Of a stretch of DNA of 64,000 nt, positions 11,444-22,899 are shown one piece after another. The stretch's first letter is position 1. Each line of letters starts with the position of its first letter. The stretch is from Pyropia yezoensis (lineage: Eukaryota; Rhodophyta; Bangiophyceae; Bangiales; Bangiaceae), in assembly GCA_009829735.1 (NCBI GenBank), contig CM020618.1, forward strand, positions 7,521,265 through 7,585,264. The letters run 5' to 3'. Under the pieces are notes generated by a model that worked only from the letters and a program-made list of their open reading frames with translations, had not been told where the DNA came from and did no database searches. The translations under genes were made by a program, and so were the position numbers.

Positions 11444-14400
11444 TGGTCCGGCCATAGTGACCGCCGCCTGGGCCGCAGGCGGGCCCATTGTGCGCATCCC
11501 GCGGCCGTTGCCGCCGCTGCCGTGCGTACGTACCGCACCTACCGCTGCCACCTCCGCAAAGACGGCCACCTCACATGTGTGGGCGCGGACCGCCTCGGGC
11601 CAGCCAGCATGGCGCGACCCGCCGCCTACGCGAAGCGATGCTACGCAGGCAGCCGGGACCTGCTCAATCAGAACCTGCGGCACAGCCACGCTGCCTTCGG
11701 CCACTAACGGGTGACGGCCGCCGTCTCGATGCCGCGGCTCAAGCTGCTGTCGCCGCCGCCGCGATGAGCGGCATTCCATGCAGTCGCCGCCGAGGAGGCT
11801 GCCCCAGTAGCGCAGGAGCGCATCGCCTCTGGTAACTGCAGCACGGAACTTCTCGTCGCCGCATCATTTGAGGCTCAGTTAGCCTCCGGGCCGTCTTCTG
11901 CGGTAGACGTGGTGCCACTGCTGTGCCTGCGGCGAGGGCTGGGGCGAATATGGCGCCGGACAGGACGGTAGTTGAGGTCTCTCGCCACCTCGACGGCTGT
12001 GCCATGCCTGGCATGCCTGTGTCTCTCATCGGTGGCCGATCCCTGCAGGTTTCCTGCTACATAGTTACCCTGCCGCGATGGTGGGCGCAACCAAAAGAAG
12101 CTCTGTCGGTAGTCCAGGACGCGGCGGCGGCGGTGCCAGCGGCGACAGCGACAGCAGTGGAGACCACCGAGGTGGCCGCTGCCCAGGTGGCCGTGCCACG
12201 CCAAGGCGCCGCCGTGGCGAGCGCGCCGCCGGTCGACACTCTGAGACTCGTCGACGCTGCGGTTACGCCCGCTGGCGTAACAACGTACGTCGCACCGCCT
12301 GCCAGGCTCGTTCCTTGAGTTTTTCGACTTTGCTCGCGACGTGGAAACACGCTGCGTGAGGTGCGTTTTGGGCCATCCGCGGAACGGTGCGAGTGTTGGC
12401 AAGGCCTTCTGGTGTCTTGCGAGTTGTGTGTGTTATCGCGCCGAAATGAGGGATGACAGGAACACCACGTCGCGCCGATGTGAATCACGCTCTTGCGCAA
12501 TAACGCTAATGCCCATGAAGTCCAGGAAAACGCTGAGCACGAAATATTTGAATGAGTACTTTTACTTCACACCGGGTTCGGGGATATGGGTACTGCATGA
12601 GCAAGAATCGGCAAGGCGAGTCTGTCCAGAATGAATTCCTCCGGTGCCTTGCGCAGCATCGTGCCGACGCCGAGCTTTGTGCCGTCGGCCGGGATACCGA
12701 CGGTACGTGAGCGCACGGCGCACCCGACGGCGACGCCGACAACACTGGGCCCTGTCGGCATTCAGGGATGGGGGCGGGCTGGGGATCTTGACCGTCGCTG
12801 CCCGTGGATACTGTGACCTCTCCCCGCCGCCTTCCGCCCCTCCCCCAATCCCTGACATGCTGCCTGCGCCGCCGCTTCCTCCGACCCTTCGCCCCCCCCA
12901 ACGGCCGCGGCCTCCCCGACCCGACTGACGCACATGCGCACCCCCCCGCCGCGCCCACCAACCCCCCCCCATGGTCACTACGGAATATTCAAAAGGGAAT
13001 GAATGGGATTTGGTCCGGCACAGTGTAGCAATGACTCCGAATTTTTACGCCCGATTTGGCCACCCTCTGACGTCGTTCTACACAAGTCCTGCCCGCCCGG
13101 TCGGGGAAGATCAGTTTTGTTTGGTCGTCCAGTTACTGGCCGCCACGTGCTCCCTTTGAGCCTTAAATGAAAATCTCTTGGTCTTGGTCTTCCTGTTGAA
13201 GAGTGTGCTCTTATGGGAGATAGTGTCAGCCAGAGATGAGTCCCACCTGGTTCATCCTCGTGCAGGGTTCGTGGGGGGTCGATTCGGATTCGGGTTTGGG
13301 TTCGCGAATACGGTGGATTTGCCCGAACTCTGGAAGCGTTCGACCCGAACGTCACATGCAATGAGAATACGTGGCAACCGATAGACCACATGTGAGCGTA
13401 CTTGATAAGACTGGCATGCTTGGTCTTGCAATGGTGAGGTGTCCGCGCTCACGGTCGTGCACAAGCATCAGGCTCCGCGCGGTGAAGTGCCCTCTTGGAA
13501 GGTGCGAGGCTGCGGAGGGCGGGGAGCTCATGCACCAGCAGCACGGTGACAGCCCCTGATGCACCGCCTGACCGTTTCGAGGACCTGTCAGAGCCACCAG
13601 ATCAACCAGCATGGGACGCGTTGCTGAAGGTGCCGTAGGTCAGTCATCGTACGGCGGCGCAGCGAGGCGGCAACTTCTTAGCTCCTTCCGCAGATGTGCA
13701 TACTCGCTCGCAGACGACCTCTCCGCCTCTGTGTCTGGAGAGTTCTCCCGAGCGAGAGTGTACAGCATGGAGCCAATGGGGAGCTCTTGGTCGGTCATTG
13801 TCCGTAAACAATTGCACACGTATTCATTTGAATGTAAGTCTATCCGAACCGCGTTCGGATTCGGAAACCCGAATTACACCGTATTCGCCGAGCTGTGGCG
13901 TGATTTGGGCATGGTTGGCACCAATAAAATCGATGCATTAAACTAATAGAATTAATCATAGATTAATTATATATTAATCAGTCGGCGTTTTCTCGTTTTT
14001 TTTGTATGTTTTTTAACTTTATTGCGGGACCCCCCCCCCCCCCCCCTCCCGCCCTCCCACCGGGCGAGGCAACCTTTCGGAAGGCAGCGAGCCACCGCGC
14101 GGGCGCGCAGTCCATCAAGGTCGGTCGCCTGCCGCCCCTCTCCCGCCCTCTCTCCACTGCCACCCGCCTACCTCCAAGCTTTGCTGCGTCCGCCGCCGGT
14201 GTCGCCGCCGCTGTTGCCCGCTCCGCCACGGGGTACAGGTCTGGCGCGACGGGCTGCGGGCCTGGCGGGGAGTGCGCACGCCTCCTCGGCACGATGTACG
14301 TGAGGAGGGAGGGCTCCTTGGCGGTGGTGCCTCTCATGTGGGCAGCGTGGGAGGTGGAGCGAGGTTGACAGGGTCGCGTCGGGGGGCGACTGTGGACCCA

Positions 14401-15400
14401 CTGCGGATGCCACCCAGAATCGGGGCGGCGGGTCGGGTGGGAGTGCGTGGCTTTGTGCACGCGCCCCGCTTGGCGCTCTGCTGTGTTGGTGTGTTAAAGC
14501 TGGAGTCGTCCGCCCGTGCCGGGACGCGCCGCCACTGCTTGCTTGTGTCTTTTCTTGGCCATCTGCTCACGCGCCCCCCCCCCCCCCCCCCCCCCTTTGT
14601 TTGGGTTGCGTCGCTGTCCACTCGTGGTTGCTTCTTCACCCGCGCCTCCTCCTCCCCTTGGCCCTTCTTACCCGTTTGTTTCCCTTCCTCCTCCCTACCA
14701 TACCACCCTCGGGTCACGTCAGACCCCCCAGTCTCGGCGGTCGTGGCGTCCCATCTCTGCGCCGGCCTCTACGCGACGGGCCGGTGCCCCCCGGCCTGGG
14801 CACGCTCCCTCCACGCGCTTGTCTCCCGCCGCGCATGGCCGCCTCCCTCAACCGGTGCGACAAGGGGAGGGGTGGCGGCAGCGGCGGCGGCGCCGACGTG
14901 AGGCGGTGGGGGCAGCAGCGGCCGAGGTGGCAGCGTCCGCGGCGGGGGAGGAGCGTGGCGACAGCGGGACCGCCCCCCTCGCGCCCACCCCAGCCTGTTG
15001 TCGCCCCTTCTTCCTGTGCGTTGCGGCAGATGCCGTAGTGTTGGGCGGAGCACGAGCACCAGCGCCGTTGTTGGTACTTGAGGGCTCCATGGCACGTCGG
15101 CAGGCCGTGTGCTAAGTGGAAGGTGGGGGGCGGACAGTGTTGGGCAAGCTTTTGTTGGCAAGCAGGTGCACAGCAGTCGGCGCGGGCCAAGGAACAGAAG
15201 GAGAGCGCAACCTGTGGGTGGCGACGGCGGCAGAGAGAAAAGCCCTCAAATGCAAGTCCCCCTCCACATGGATAAAACACATCAATTAATTAAAAAATCG
15301 AGATTTAATAGATTAATCTATAGATTAATCTATCTGGGTTGTAAAAAATCCCTTTTTTTTCCGACCATGGATTTGGGTGTAACGAAGCAACCCTGTCCTC
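11444..15400. other. About 4 kb with no recognisable gene
   Basis: Short open frames on both strands carry no known domain. A small peptide-like frame at 11522-11707 and one at 12631-12700 that ends at a GTACGT donor-like site could be exon fragments, but nothing supports them. AT-rich islands with repeated ATTAAT lie at 13925-13985 and 15280-15345. C-runs lie at 14031-14046 and 14575-14594. Confidence 0.4.
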
Positions 15401-15408
15401 GTGTGCAG

Positions 15409-15927
15409 CAGGGGTGGCCAAGCGTACTCAAAACAAGCGTATTACGCGCGTATTATTTTAGTGTACTACGCGTACGCTATGAAAAAATCCGAATGTGCCT
15501 GGTACGCATACGTGCACTCCAGCCGGTAAAATGTACGCTAAAGTATCATTCTCGAACGTACTTTGGCCCGGAACGCTGTCGGGCAAATCATAGCGGCTGT
15601 TGCGTAATTAACCATTGTTTTGTTCACAGATATCAGATACATTGAGACCAATTGGGGAGTTCACAATACTGAAGAAGTCTTTGCGAGACTTCGTTCTGAC
15701 CATTATGCCACCAAGTACGCTCGGGGTACGCTATTTGCTGCACTTTTTTGACAGCACGACTTCCAGGCATCATCCGGTAGAACTACGTGAGGAAAGTACG
15801 CTCTTTCTGGCGAGTATTAGAAAGTCGCTTACTCGCAGTCGACCACACGCTTGTACGCGTTTGCATATCTTTAAATTCACTCAATACTCGTACGCGTAAC
15901 CTAAAGTGGTACGCTTGACAACCTCTG
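15409..15927. mobile_element. Complete 519-bp non-autonomous hAT-type element
   Basis: The left end reads CAGGGGTGGCCAAGCGTAC. The right end, read on the opposite strand, is CAGAGGTTGTCAAGCGTAC, so the terminal inverted repeats match at 16 of 19 positions. An identical 8-bp duplication, GTGTGCAG, flanks it at 15401-15408 and 15928-15935. An 8-bp duplication and CAGRG-type ends are typical of the hAT superfamily. The motif GTACGC or its complement recurs about ten times near both ends, like subterminal transposase-binding repeats. No transposase is encoded. Confidence 0.9.
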
Positions 15928-15967
15928 GTGTGCAGCAGTCGCTGCCGTACTGTCCTTGTCGCCGCTA

Positions 15968-16036
15968 GGCCGCCCCGTGCGGCTCTTGCAGGCCGCCCCG
16001 TGCGGCTCTTGCAGGCCGCCCCGCGCGACTTTTGTA
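15968..16036. repeat. Tandem repeat, 23-bp unit, three copies
   Basis: The unit GGCCGCCCCGTGCGGCTCTT plus GCA occurs twice exactly (15968-16013) and a third time with changes (16014-16036). Confidence 0.8.
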
Positions 16037-16547
16037 GCGTCGTCCTTCGGCAAGCTTTGTCTTTGTGCATCGCCATTTCATCCTCTCAACTCTCTCTCTC
16101 TCTCGCGGTCTTTTGCGCGCGACTTCATCTCTTTCTTCCAGTCACAACCTCTGTGGTCGCCACGGGACGTGTCTTCCTATGTACGAGGTGGGGCGGCAGG
16201 CACTTGCGAGGGTGGGCGGCTGCCGGCTGACGCGGGGCGCGGGGCTGGTGACTGCCGACGGGTGGCGGGGGAGGGGGGGCACTGGGAGCGGGATGGGACG
16301 GCTGGCGGTGGGAAGGGGGGGGGCGGCCGTTGAGGGGCGCTGGCCCGCGTGCGAGGGAAGCGTCTGGCGGTTGGCGGCTGGCTAGAGGCATGCGCCTGAG
16401 CGTGGGCGGATTTGTGGCGGCTTGCGGTTGACGCTGGGCGGGCTGCCGCTCGCAGCTGACGGCTGACGGAGCGCGGCGTCGCGGGGTCTCGGGACCTGTG
16501 GCGGCGGCGGCGTGTCTTGCCTGTGCTGCCGCGGCTGGTACGCGAAG

Positions 16548-19209
16548 ATGGTACCCCGGTCGGCGGGCTTTCTTGTCCCATGGGGCCCCACCCGTCTTTG
16601 CCACGCGGATCCGGCCAGTCAACGTCCGTGCGGGTTTACCCGGTGTTGTGGCTGGTGGCCACGTACCTCTTTTGTTTGCGTTCGACCGAAGGCCCGGCTC
16701 CGTGCACCATACGTGAGGCCTGTACCATTGTGCCGGCTGGGGCCCGACAACACGCGAACAGACAGGGATGCTGGCGGTTCACCTACGGCAGGAGCGACGC
16801 CTGGTGCGGACTCCTCGGCTACACCGCCTCAAAACGCGGCTGCCACTCCCTCGACGGTCCCCGATGCGGCGACGGCGGTAGCTGCGGACGCTGCCACACC
16901 ATCGGTGCCTGCGCTGTCATCAGGGGCAGTCACTGAGGTGCTGAGTGCAGCCGCTCAAGAGCAACGCAGGCCGCAGCCGGCAAGTCGTGACTACTTCAGC
17001 CGGTACGTACGATTTGCGGAGATGTGGAGGGCAAACGCGTTCTTTGCCGACCAGTCGGATTGCGTTGGCCTGCTGCTGCAACACGCCCACGTGCACTACG
17101 AGCGGCCTGGTCAATTTGGCAAGACGACGCTGCTGGAGATGTTGGGCGCTTTTGTGGACCGTTTTACTACGAATGCGGACTTCCAGGTGCTGTTTGGCGG
17201 TACTAAGGCGGCTGCCATCTACCATCCATTACGACAGCAGTGCCACATCGTGCGCATATCCCTCTCTATCGACGCACGGCGGCCCCTCCACGAGATTCCA
17301 GAGCTTCTCTCCGCTGCCGTCAACGATGGGGTGCGGAGCTTCCAAGTTGCGTACCCTGACGTCCACGTTAACGTCGAAGAGAACGGCATCCGAACGCTCT
17401 CGAGCCTGGGCATCGCTATCGCTAAGATATCTGCGCGTGAGGTGCGAGCTGGCAACACAAAGCGGACGTGTCTGTATGTGCTCACGGATGAGTACGACCG
17501 GATTATCAACACCTTCATTGCGCAGCGGGAGCCTTGAAGAAAACAAGACCGCCGACACAGTCTTGGGGCCGTTCATCCAGTACTTCCTCACGCTGAAGCG
17601 AATGTCGGAGGATGTGCCTTTTCTTTATCTGCGCACGGTGACTTGTGGCATCTCCCCTTTGGCGCTTGGGGAGTCGTCGGGCTGGAAGCCGCAGTACCTA
17701 ACGTTCAGCCCCCAGTTTAGCCGCACGCTGGGCTTGTCGAAGGCGGACGTTCTGCGTGCTTTAAACGAGGTCATCCCTGCCGACAACGAGGGCGGCCTGA
17801 CTCAGACGCAGCAGAACAACCTGTTCGACCTTATGCACCGACTCTACACCGGCTACATGTTCCCCGGTATGGAAGACGACGTCGATGCGGTGTTCAACCC
17901 CGCTCTGTGCCGGGCGTTCTTTTACGAGTTGTAGACGGACAGGATCTTTTGTCGGCAGATGCTGAAAGCGGCAGCTGTTAAGGGTGGCCCTCTACCCGAG
18001 GCGTCATTGTCGAGCTCTACCACGCCGCCGCGCCTGAGCGAGAGCCTGCTGAGTCTTTTTCTGTCCCAGCCGTCACTAGCGGCTGGCATTGCCCAGGACC
18101 TGGTGGAGTCGGACGAGCTCAGGGTGCCCAAGGTCGACTTCAAGGTGCGCTTTACCGTCCGTGATCTGATCGAGAGCGGACCATCCATTGGTACACACCA
18201 CGCTCGAAGCTGGGCGCGCCTACTGCTGTACTACCACGGTCTGCTTGGGTCTGTGCGGGAGTCCGTGAAGGACGGCGTGGACATCGTGCACCTGGCGGTC
18301 CCTAACGAGATGACACGGCGGGCCAACGTCAACTATCTCCTGCTTTGGTGTGGCCTGACCGGGGTCAACGCCGTGACCCAGCTGATGCATGAGCCCAGTG
18401 CCGAGAGGCTGCGGGTGCTTCTCCAAGCGTTGTACTACAGTCCGGCTCGCGGCGCTTGGGTGTCGGCGGCCCACCAATCCGAGTCAACCTTTCAGGCGTC
18501 GATGGGAGCATACATTACAGGCATCATTGATGGCCTCGGCTTGGGTCATGTTGACGTTAAGACGGAACACAACCTGTCGGGGAAGCGGTCGGACGTCATT
18601 ATCTACGACACCAGTGGTGGGCTCGTCATCATAATCGAGCTTAAGCTGATTCGCCAGTCGCAGATTGAATGGGACCTTTCTTCACTGGACACGCATGGGT
18701 ACGTGAGGTCCTTTCTCGCTGGTAATGACAGCCCTTCCTGCAGTGATGCCGACGTGTTTGCCCTGCGCTACAAAGAGGCCCAGTTTCGCCAGACGCAGAC
18801 TAAGCCACCAGCTGGCGGCAGCGGTCATCCGGAGTCGCCCCTGACTGCCAATCCTGCCAAGCTGAGCAAGCCGCGTGGTCGTCCGCCGAAGGCCCCGGCC
18901 GTTAAGATGGAGCTGCCTGGTCCTTCCTGGGCCGAAGCCAACCAGACGGGCGGTACGAGGCGCGGTCGACCTTCCAAGACGCCGGCGCATCAAGGCATTA
19001 AGAAGATCCAGTCCAAGCTGAACGAGGCTAGCTCCCAAGTTAGGGTGTACAAGGCTCTGGTGCGAGATCAGCTATTCAAGAACAAGCTGGTGGAGAGCTC
19101 TGCTCACCGTCAGGCGGGACGGGAGGGGGCGGGGGAGAAGCATCCTCAGATCTTTTGCTTTGTTGCGCTTGCCGTTTACGACCGTGTGTTTGTGCAGGCT
19201 GTTTCCTGA
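16548..19209 (+). pseudogene. P-loop NTPase + PD-(D/E)XK nuclease + AT-hook protein, two lesions
   Basis: The first frame (ATG at 16548 at the earliest; true start unknown) has YFSRYVRFAEM and FFADQS, then a Walker-A-like GQFGKTTLL near 17108 and Walker-B-like LTDEYD at 17481-17498. This order fits the AAA-ATPase-like domain of PF09820. After 17525 the protein continues one frame over (SLEENKTADTVLGPFIQYF), so one base is in excess. The new frame meets TAG at 17932-17934, and coding continues past it to 19209. The last part carries a PF08011-like nuclease signature, SDVIIYD...IIIELK (Asp at 18592, Glu and Lys at 18636-18644), and two AT-hooks, KPRGRPPK (18868-18891) and RRGRPSK (18958-18978). 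Such NTPase-nuclease pairs are known from oomycete and fungal Crinkler-type effectors and from transposons. The role here is unknown. Confidence 0.75.
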
Positions 19210-19470
19210 GCTCCTTTTGATGGCCGTCGTGCTAAGAAGAGAATTATGTTGAAACCACTGACGGCTCGGACGGGTCGGAACCCACACCACGAGGCTTTGC
19301 CAGGCGGCGGCAACAAGGCAATAGCAGCGGCGACGGTGAAGGGGAAGGAAGACAGCGGTTGCATTGTGGGTGGGGGGTGCAGATGGCTAGGATAAGGAAA
19401 TACGGGTGGCGTTGGGAGCTGCGCTAACACGACGACAGTCCGGGCGGTGTCCTCACGGGTCTGACGATGG
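19210..19470. other. Short intergenic stretch
   Basis: No gene or clear signal seen between the broken NTPase-nuclease gene and the PUB-like frame. Confidence 0.4.
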
Positions 19471-19846
19471 ATGCCAAGAGTTGAGAGCGGGTGGGCGTGG
19501 CTGGTCGCACTGTACGGGCGCTTGCCAAAGCTCCACAAGAATGCTTGTCCTGCTGACTTCGTGGACCCGCTTGCGGCGGCTGATGTTGCTCTCGACACCT
19601 TCCACGCGGTGGTGACCAACGCGCCGCGGCCCCCCGCGGGCGCCGCTGGGGAGCGCCTTCGCGGGTGCGTGCGGGCGCGGCGGGTGCGTTTTGGGAGCGC
19701 CCCGGCCGTCGGCCAGGCGCGGCGGAAGTGCTTGCGACGGTGGGCTTTCGGGAGGAGGGGGGATGGTGGGTGTGTGGGCGGCCTGACGCGGCGCTGCTGT
19801 TGATGGGCAAGGTGGAGGTGGAGGCAGCCGCACTCGCGCGGAGCTG
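19471..19846 (+). pseudogene. PUB-domain-like fragment with a frame change
   Basis: The first frame reads DPLAAADVALDTFHAVVTN then AAGERLRG. At about 19660 the similarity moves to another frame (RAGAAGAFWERPG, AAEVLATVGF, ALLLMGKVEVEA) that ends at 19844-19846. The pattern of an early helix with a conserved Asn, an ERLR-type helix, and a GF followed by a hydrophobic strand fits the PUB domain. PUB domains in PNGase and UBX-type proteins bind the C-terminus of the AAA ATPase p97/Cdc48. The frame change may be a mutation, an assembly error or an unseen intron. Family assignment is by eye only. Confidence 0.35.
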
Positions 19847-20753
19847 AGGTGGCTGCGCTGGCGTATGTCCAGGGCGGTTACGGAGGCGTCAACGGCGGCG
19901 GCGGCGGGGGGGTGGAGGGACCGACGGCGAGCGAGGGCGCCGACGGGCCGCCCTTTCCGCCCGCCACCCCGTCCACCCCCGTCGCCGCGGCGGTGGTGTC
20001 GGGCGGGCCGCCGCCGCCGCCACCGCCGCCGCCACCGTCGTCGTCCCCCTTTTGGCTGGGCACGCCCCCATTCCCCACCAGCCGGCCGGTGCGCCGCCGC
20101 TGCCGCCGCCGCCACCAACGCTACCGCCGGCTCAGCCGCCAGCGACGCCGTCGGCGCTGCCGCTGCCGCAGCCGCTCCCACTGCAGCTGCAGCTGCCGCT
20201 GCCGATGACGTTGCCGCTGCCGCTGTCGCTGCCACCCCCCCTCCCCCCCCTTGCCCCGGCACGTGGCTGTCCTTCCCGCTTGGTGGCACCACCTCCCCCC
20301 GAGGGGGGTGGGTTGCCAGTGGCGGCGGCGGCGACGACACCCTCTCGGACGTCTTCCTCCTGTCCTCCTCGCCGGCAGCGGCGGCGACGACGGCGGCGGC
20401 GGCGACAGCGGTGGCGGCCGTGGCAACGGCAGCGCCGACGGCGTCGCTGGCGGCTGAGCCGGCGGTAGCGTTGGTGGCGGCGGCGGCAGCGGTGGCCGAG
20501 GCGGTGGCGGCCGCGGAGACGGAGGCGGCGGCTGGGGCGACCGCGGGTCCCCCCCCCATCCCCCTGTCCCCCTCCCCCGCCCACCTCCCCCCCCGGCGCG
20601 GCGGTCGTGCGACGCGGCCACCGGGTCGGCGTGGTGGGCGACGCGGGGGTGACGCCCGCCCTCGCCGCCGCGGTTGTCACGGCGTCGGCGGTGCTGGAGA
20701 GGGCGGAGGCCGCGCGGTCCCCTCCCGCGGGCGTCTCAGGTGCCACGCACATA
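19847..20753. other. GC-rich low-complexity region holding a large inverted repeat
   Basis: Ala/Pro/Arg-rich frames are open on both strands. The stretch near 20600-20760 on the plus strand reads TPALAAAVVTASAVLERAEAA and ends at a TGA within the terminal repeat of the element that starts at 20754, so a gene may have been cut by that element. No domain is recognised. Confidence 0.35.
20099..20490. repeat. Perfect 64-bp inverted repeat with a 264-bp spacer
   Basis: The 64 bases at 20099-20162 are exactly the reverse complement of 20427-20490 (arms begin GCTGCCGCCGCCGCCACC on either strand). No target duplication or transposon end was recognised beside it. Confidence 0.9.
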
Positions 20754-22036
20754 TCCGTCTGATACCAGATCTTCACAACTCGCATATGTGGGAAGGTTGT
20801 CAGGCTGCTTGTCTCTCCAAAAACATATTAGCGGACTCGGGAGCACGTCTGGAGTGCGGCCGTCTTGTCCGTTTCTGCAGGCGATGCCTGGTTGCTGAGG
20901 GAAAGGTGCACCCTCGTTTGGGGGGGTACACCGATTTTTCACAACTCTCGTTTACATATCAGGGCAGCCACCTGGGGCACTTCTTACAGAGATACAGCAG
21001 CAAAAACTTGATTGTATTTGTAGTCTTGGAGCATCTTTTCACGTCCGTCGACCAATGAGAGCGAAGAGAGATGAAGCAGCACGACCCCTTCGCGATCGTG
21101 ACGTCCAGCATCACAGCCCCTGAGCTCCAAAAAGCATCCCCCCCTCCTCCGGGGTGGTTACGCGTCCCCCCCCCCGCCCCCCAACAGCGACGGAGCTCGT
21201 GGTACTTGCGGCTGGTAGAGATGCTCGCGTGATCCACGGGTAGCGCTTTGCATCTGAAAGAACGCGGGAACAGATACTCTTTTCCCACTCGAATGATCCT
21301 GATGATAGCTCCTCCCTCGCCCCTCGCTGACAGCGACGCGTCCGTGAGGGGGGGTGGCCGTGCTGGGTAGAGTGTGGGGCAGACTATTGTTGTGCAGCGG
21401 TGTGGGGCGCGCCCGCTGGCTCCCGCCAACACCCTATCGAGCACAGCCGGGGGGGGGTTGAGGGGGGATTGTGAGGAGGGTGAGGGCAAGTGGGAAGAGG
21501 CGCTTGCGCCACCGTCAGCCCATTGCAGCAAAGAGAGAGGTACTGATAGGCCGGGACAGGCTCACAGACGTGTTCTGCTCCTCTGGTGACTCTGCCAAGG
21601 AGCTCAAACCCGGGATAGGAGGAGGAAGAGGGCAGCGGGGCAAAGGTGGGGCGAGCGGGACGCACGGATGCGTTGCGAAAAAGTCGGATTCGGTCCAACA
21701 ATCAGTCAGATGACCGTTCCGGGGCGGTAATTGGCACCAACTTGACCTCTGCAGGAGCGCACTCTTTTCCGCCCGTGAGGCTACGGTCGCGCACCTGTGA
21801 TCCTATTCTTTTTCTTCTTTATATCATTGAAGAGCCTGTGAGCTGGCGCACCCAACGGTGCGACTCACGTACACCCCCTCGCACTGGATAATATTTTAGT
21901 ACGAGCTGCCTTGCGGCTGACGCCCACTTCTGCGGCAGTTCGGAAGGGATTCTCGTATGTGAACACTGTGGGTTTTCTATGTAAGCGGAAGTTGTGAAAA
22001 ACTGGTGTCACTTGTGAAAAACTGGTGTCAGACGGA
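20754..22036. mobile_element. 1283-bp element with terminal inverted repeats and TA flanks
   Basis: The left end reads TCCGTCTGATACCAG and the right end, on the opposite strand, TCCGTCTGACACCAG. Both continue with a TTCACAA stretch, giving about 22 of 25 matches. TA stands at 20752-20753 and 22037-22038, as expected of the Tc1/mariner-type target site. The right end holds a direct repeat of about 22 bp (TTGTGAAAAACTGGTGTCA twice), and a similar TTTTTCACAACTC stretch lies inside at about 20935. No transposase is recognisable, so it is probably non-autonomous. Confidence 0.65.
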
Positions 22037-22899
22037 TACAGGTCATGACCCGGTTATCCATATGACTCCCAGTTCTATGGCACCCTGCCATATAATTAGG
22101 AGTATCGTTGTGGCCGTTCTCGCAGGAGTCGATCGCCTCTCCAAACGATCGTCCGTCATACAGCACAATTTAATGTAATTAGATGTGTCCATGAGGGAGC
22201 TGGCAGTGGAAGGCTCACTGACGAGTGAGGATGCCACGAGGGCGAGCGCTGCGACGGTAGACACGGTTGTGTTTGAGAGCGGTAGGAGGGGCCTCGAGAA
22301 TGGCAATGACGGTGGTGCATCGTCCGGCAGCGACAATGAGTGACTCATTTCTTTTCTTTCTGCCGCTTCCCTCGTGTGTGGATACACGAGTCCCAGCTGC
22401 CAAGCAGGCGCAGCAAGAGAGGGGTCCAGAATTACAAGATGCTGCAGCGCTTAAGCAGGTGGAGCGTGGGTGCTCCCCAACGTTCGCTGCTCGAGTTGCT
22501 GGGCGGATCTGCCAAGTCTGCGTTGTGGACGACGTCCGGGCCCTGCTGCGACTCTGTCTCAAATACGGCATTGCATACGGCTTGGTGCGGTCGACCGACA
22601 GCATACAGTCCGGTCCGCGTCAGATTTACGCGATCGACAGTGATGTGAGCTCTGGATCACCTGTGATCGCCCTCGAAGCGAGAACGATCGCCCGCCAGAC
22701 GGCGACGCACGGCGTTTCCTGGGCTCCGTCGCAAGGACTCTGCTTCGCTGGAAGGGGGGCTTCATAGTGCGCAAGGGTGCCATGTAACCGGGTCGTGACT
22801 GTGCGAGATTCCCGATTCAGCCGGCCAATAGAATCTGACCTCTCTGTTAACATGGGGACCTGGTGCCGAGCTCTCGACCGATCCTGGCCGCACCTGTTA
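22037..22899. other. No recognised gene
   Basis: A frame at 22267-22767 would encode 166 residues without a known domain. It has mixed codon use and I do not support it as a gene. Confidence 0.4.

Noticed and set aside
13285-13900. Possible inverted repeat with a GCGAATACGGTG core at about 13304 and 13877
   Set aside because: Only 12 bases match exactly, with no target duplication and no clear outer ends.
13925-15345. Two AT-rich islands with repeated ATTAAT as ends of one element
   Set aside because: They are similar in composition only; no consistent terminal repeat or duplication was found.
22267-22767. 166-codon plus-strand frame
   Set aside because: No domain, mixed codon use and no supporting signal.
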